Shown piece after piece: positions 22,788 through 25,210 of a DNA stretch of 25,210 nucleotides; the first letter of the stretch is position 1, and every line of letters starts with the position of its first letter. Source of the DNA: a virus; IMG/VR virus record IMGVR_UViG_3300009176_000876, positions 1-25,210 of that record; one strand, written 5' to 3'. The position numbers and the translations under genes are program-made. The notes beneath the pieces are model-generated. The model searched no databases. It had not been told where the DNA came from and worked only from the letters and a program-made list of their open reading frames with translations.

Positions 22788-22958
22788 CTATCGATCCTCC
22801 TCGCGGCGCTCGGCGCCTAATGCTTTCTTTGAGACAGCGTCGCTCGCCCGGCCGACAGGCGGTTCGGCAATGATCTCCGCTTCGCCTCGTTCGACCAGTT
22901 CCTGCGCCACGGAAGCCTCGACTTCGTAGATGCGCCCGTCCTTACCCTTGACCTTCAT
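22788..22958 (-). CDS. Small head-region protein (56 residues)
   Basis: The start is ATG 22958 with GAGGAG eight bases upstream; longer readings to 23069 run through the capsid stop region and lack a site. The product begins MKVKGKDGRIYEVEASVAQE and continues with an acidic helix (LVERGEAEIIAEP), ending in a charged AERREEDR tail. Small proteins of this style follow capsid genes in many phages. They may act as Rho-like or head-tail joining factors, but no function is certain. Confidence 0.65.
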   Translation of the reverse strand: MKVKGKDGRIYEVEASVAQELVERGEAEIIAEPPVGRASDAVSKKALGAERREEDR

Positions 22959-22976
22959 CGAAGTCTCCTCGCACGA

Positions 22977-23010
22977 GGGGGCGGGCGAGAGCCGGGGCCC
23001 CCGCCCGCCC
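22977..23010 (-). terminator. GC-rich stem-loop just after the major capsid gene
   Basis: GGGCGGGCG (22979-22987) pairs with CGCCCGCCC (23002-23010), nine base pairs around a 14-base loop containing GGGGCCCC. On the minus strand it begins six bases after the capsid stop. There is no T run, so partial termination or 3'-end protection of the capsid message is likely. Confidence 0.5.
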
Positions 23011-23016
23011 GAATCG

Positions 23017-24213
23017 CTATTCAGCGCACTGAGCCGTCTTGAACGCGTTCTGGTCGATGATCCGACCATCGGTGCGCAGGACGCCGCGCCATGCCACCTG
23101 GCCTTTGTCCGCGTACCGCTCGGTCAGCACCCGGATCGTGACGCCAAGGGCATCGCGGATCAGGTAGGCCCGTTTCACGTCGCCGAACCCGACGACGACC
23201 TTTTTGCTGCCGACTTCTTCGACGTCCGGGTCCGAGTAGACCGGGTAGCCGAGGATGCGGTCCGGCTCGCCAAGCTGAAGGCTCGGCTGCCAGAGGTACT
23301 GTTCGTTTTTGTCCTTCAGTTTTCGGACGATCGCCAGGGTCTTGTCCGCGATAAGCCAGGAGGCATTCGCCCGGTAGGGACGGATGACGGAGTGCTCGAG
23401 GTCGATCAGGTTGTCCCCGGTCGGCCCTGCGGTTTTCGAGACACCCGAAAGCCCGACGACAGATTTCGCCATCAGACCTTCAGGCTGTTCAGTGCCAGAC
23501 CCCGCGACATAGCCTTTGTTGGTCGCACGACCCAGCTGGAAGCCCAGGCGGCGACCGACGAAGCCAGCCACGTCGAAGAGGGCGTCCTGCACCATCTCCT
23601 CGGAGGCGAGGGTCATGCGCGCGTACTTGAACGCACCGACCAGTTTCTCTCCGAATTCGTCCGCGTCGTCCGGAGTCGTTTCCGCCTCTTTGACGACTTT
23701 CGGGTCTTCCGCATACGTTTTCACGTAGGGAATGTGGAACGAAGCACCGCTCTCCGTGGTGATCACCTCGGCAAGGCCACGAACCGTTCCGAATTCCAGG
23801 AGCGATTCATGCAGCGCCCCCCATTCCTCAGGGACGGCCAAGCCGCCTTCTTCGTCGGAGCCGACTTTGAGGGTAGAGCGCTGCTCGGCACTCAATTCCC
23901 GTTTGGCGGCATAGGCGTTCAGGGCCTCGCGGTACTCATCCGAGCTTCGGTCGAGCGTCCGTTCCTCGGCCCCGCCATCCTCAGGCGCGGAGCGTTCCTC
24001 CGCGATGGCGCGGATATCCAGCCCCTCGTGGCCCTGGGTTTTTTCGTGGCGACGGATTTCGGCGGTCACGTCATCGACCCGCGAGTCAATGCGGTCGAAC
24101 TCCTGGGACTCCTCGGAGGACAGCTCGCGCGTCTCTCCTGCTGCTTTGTCGAGAATGCCGCGCTGCTCAGTAACGAGTTTCGCGCGCTCCTCGATCAGGT
24201 CACCAATAGGCAT
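23017..24213 (-). CDS. Major capsid protein, HK97 fold, with N-terminal delta domain
   Basis: The product is 398 residues from ATG 24213, with GAAAGGA six bases before. Residues 1-60 form a coiled coil (IGDLIEERAKLVTEQRGILD) like the HK97 delta/scaffold domain that the prohead protease removes. LKVGSDEEGGLAVPEEWGAL (about 136-155) is the typical entry to the HK97 shell fold. The C-terminus has the family pattern AYLIRDALGVTIRVLTERYA, then RGVLRTDGRIIDQNAF. The upstream gene pair and the protease at the window edge match this role. It builds the icosahedral head. Final cleavage site cannot be fixed from sequence alone. Confidence 0.9.
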   Translation of the reverse strand: MPIGDLIEERAKLVTEQRGILDKAAGETRELSSEESQEFDRIDSRVDDVTAEIRRHEKTQGHEGLDIRAIAEERSAPEDGGAEERTLDRSSDEYREALNAYAAKRELSAEQRSTLKVGSDEEGGLAVPEEWGALHESLLEFGTVRGLAEVITTESGASFHIPYVKTYAEDPKVVKEAETTPDDADEFGEKLVGAFKYARMTLASEEMVQDALFDVAGFVGRRLGFQLGRATNKGYVAGSGTEQPEGLMAKSVVGLSGVSKTAGPTGDNLIDLEHSVIRPYRANASWLIADKTLAIVRKLKDKNEQYLWQPSLQLGEPDRILGYPVYSDPDVEEVGSKKVVVGFGDVKRAYLIRDALGVTIRVLTERYADKGQVAWRGVLRTDGRIIDQNAFKTAQCAE

Positions 24214-24229
24214 GGCGATTCCTTTCGAT

Positions 24230-24251
24230 CGGATTCGTTTTGTCGAATCCG
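24230..24251 (-). promoter_or_regulatory. 5' stem-loop of the major capsid message
   Basis: CGGATTCG and CGAATCCG form a perfect 8-bp stem around a six-base loop, ending three bases before the GAAAGGA ribosome site of the capsid gene. Such leaders can shield the mRNA 5' end or tune loading of ribosomes. No promoter is clear upstream. Confidence 0.5.
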
Positions 24252-24448
24252 CGAGGGCGCGCTGACCAGCTACGGCGCTAGGCCGTCCAAGTCATCGAGT
24301 CCCCGTCGAGCAGCACACATCCGTTCCCGTCAGGCTTGGGCAACCATCAGCCGCCGGCTAGCTGGGTGCTCCCGGCGACGGCTCTCCCGCCTGTCAGTGA
24401 TGCTTCTCTACGCGGTGGTGCCGGTCGCTTGGACCGGCGGGGTGAAGA
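24252..24448 (-). other. Non-coding gap before the capsid gene, with one hairpin
   Basis: No convincing gene is present. GCCGGTC (24420-24426) pairs with GACCGGC (24432-24438) around five bases, eleven bases past the stop of the zinc protein, and could end or slow the upstream transcript. A short minus-strand frame in the gap is broken by TGA and is not called. Confidence 0.45.
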
Positions 24449-24667
24449 TCAATCGTCGCCGGCAGTCGCGCCGGTATCCCCACGGCGCTCAGCGACAAGG
24501 TATTGGTAGTGCGGATAGACGTCCCGCGGATGTGGTGGGTTATCACGGTCTCCACCCGCAGCGACGAAGCCGTCCAAGTAGCCATGACCCTCGCACCAGC
24601 CTCGGTGAACGCCGCTGAGATCCGGTATCTCATCGCCGCAGATGGGACAGGTCAGCACCGCTGGCAT
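24449..24667 (-). CDS. Small zinc-finger protein (72 residues)
   Basis: ATG 24667 overlaps the protease stop by one base (ATGA). The product reads LTCPICGDEIPDLSGVHRG, then WCEGHGYLDGF. Cys7, Cys10, Cys25 and His28 make a CCCH-type zinc site. An acidic tail ends TGATAGDD. It lies between protease and capsid genes, an unusual place for a zinc protein. It may act in head assembly or be an inserted accessory gene. Family is not recognised. Confidence 0.65.
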   Translation of the reverse strand: MPAVLTCPICGDEIPDLSGVHRGWCEGHGYLDGFVAAGGDRDNPPHPRDVYPHYQYLVAERRGDTGATAGDD

Positions 24668-25210
24668 CAGGCCACGAACTCGCGCTCGCGCATCTCGAGA
24701 CGGCGGCGTATGAGGTCGACGCTCCGGTGCGTCTCCGCCTCCTCGCTCGCTCCGCCCTCGGCGGCAGTCTCAACGTCGGTGTCGCCTTGCTCCTGAATGC
24801 GTGCTGCGGCGCGCTCCACGGCCTCGGTGTCTCCGTCGATCTCGAGGCTTAGCTCGCGCCCCCGACCGGCGTCCTCGTCAGCAGGGGCCGTCTGCTCTCC
24901 GCTGCGGGCATGTACCCGCTCACGCTGCCATGGCGTCAGGGTGTCCAGCTTCTCGGCCGCTCGCTCCAGCTCCCGCCGCTCTGCCCGGGTTGCCTCGAGG
25001 TCTCCCCCATGTACCCGTTTGCAGACGGTGGCGAAGAGTTCGGCGTCCAGTCGACCCTCCGGTGACGCGATCGGCTCGCCCGCAATCATGCCGCGGACGC
25101 CGATCTCAGTAGCCGGGTAGGCCGGGAAGGTCACGACAGAAACGTCGAACAGCTCCGAGACCTCGTAGATGACCCGGCGCGCTGGCTCTTCGGGATCATC
25201 GGGGAAGAAC
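24667..25210 (-). CDS. HK97-type prohead protease, C-terminal part (cut by window edge)
   Basis: The frame is open to the right edge, so the start lies outside the window. The first visible residues include RRVIYEVSELFDVSVVTFPA followed by YPATEIGVRG, the hallmark end of HK97/U35 prohead protease domains. The Ser of DVSVV is the expected nucleophile. About 140 further residues are charged and helical (RAERRELERAAEKLDTLTP, DGDTEAVERAAARIQEQG) and may act as scaffold. The enzyme cuts the capsid delta domain during head maturation. An internal GTG at 25134 inside the conserved motif is not a real start. Confidence 0.85.
   Translation of the reverse strand, partial: FFPDDPEEPARRVIYEVSELFDVSVVTFPAYPATEIGVRGMIAGEPIASPEGRLDAELFATVCKRVHGGDLEATRAERRELERAAEKLDTLTPWQRERVHARSGEQTAPADEDAGRGRELSLEIDGDTEAVERAAARIQEQGDTDVETAAEGGASEEAETHRSVDLIRRRLEMREREFVA

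Noticed and set aside
24252-24420. Short minus-strand frame (about 40 codons) rich in Arg and interrupted by TGA
   Set aside because: No start with ribosome site, an internal stop and mixed codon bias; more likely non-coding or remnant DNA.
22930-24618. 562-residue plus-strand open frame across the capsid gene
   Set aside because: Antisense to a clear HK97 capsid gene; long open antisense frames are expected in GC-rich DNA, and the translation has no recognisable domain.
24394-24633. 79-residue minus-strand open frame
   Set aside because: Overlaps the zinc-finger gene in another frame and lacks motifs; the zinc-finger frame has the Cys/His pattern and the ATGA overlap.
1-25210. Integrase, terminase, portal, tRNA, rRNA and CRISPR
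   Set aside because: Looked for and not seen; terminase and portal are expected beyond the right edge, so temperate lifestyle and integration cannot be proven here.

Overview
The window is one GC-rich stretch of a tailed-phage genome, either a free siphovirus or a prophage. From the right edge leftward, the minus strand carries a siphovirus morphogenesis operon: end of a prohead protease, HK97-type major capsid, decoration and connector proteins, tail terminator, major tail protein, tail chaperone with a frameshift extension, a 1519-residue tape measure, and two large tail-tip proteins. The host looks like a high-GC actinobacterium, possibly Thermoleophilia/Solirubrobacterales. That rests on frequent GTG and TTG starts, an Rpf-like secreted wall lysin, and a membrane-anchored protein with the 'DIxNGxVxxxDI' repeat style I associate with that class. 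The taxonomy is inference from memory, not a search. No integrase, terminase, tRNA or att site is visible.

Layout. 1-254: divergent regulatory region between a truncated XRE-family repressor (minus) and a winged-helix regulator (plus), with two dyad sites. 255-1380: regulator, a minus-strand terminator and a secreted Rpf-like lysin. 1380-2356: short plus-strand block with an HNH protein and two small overlapping genes, driven by two apparently leaderless promoters. 2298-7757: minus-strand accessory and lysis block with a zinc protein, a RusA-zinc-ribbon fusion, a secreted collagen-like/beta-helix protein, a holin candidate, a coiled-coil NlpC/P60-like endolysin and three coupled small membrane genes. 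One plus-strand gene (6294-6674) interrupts it. 7875-9006: plus-strand cassette of a lipoprotein and a membrane-anchored repeat protein, a probable moron/lysogenic-conversion unit. 9003-25210: tail and head genes, all minus strand.

How it works together. The structural genes are tightly packed, with many 1-8 base overlaps, and form a coordinated late operon. Stem-loops sit at chosen junctions (after the capsid gene, between the gp10-like gene and the tail chaperone, in front of the capsid and holin genes). They may set relative protein amounts. Five minus-strand genes share a CGAAAGG ribosome-binding core. Two genes, the lysin and the tape measure, have an ideal Shine-Dalgarno at proper distance from an in-frame ATC rather than a usual start codon. 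Wall degradation is encoded three times: Rpf-like lysin, NlpC/P60-like endolysin, and an NlpC/P60-like domain inside the tape measure. Four genes are too short for simple ORF cut-offs: the 59-residue head-tail gene at 19235-19414, a 27-residue membrane peptide at 7483-7566, a 58-residue gene at 2180-2356, and the 56-codon tail-chaperone extension at 17242-17412.
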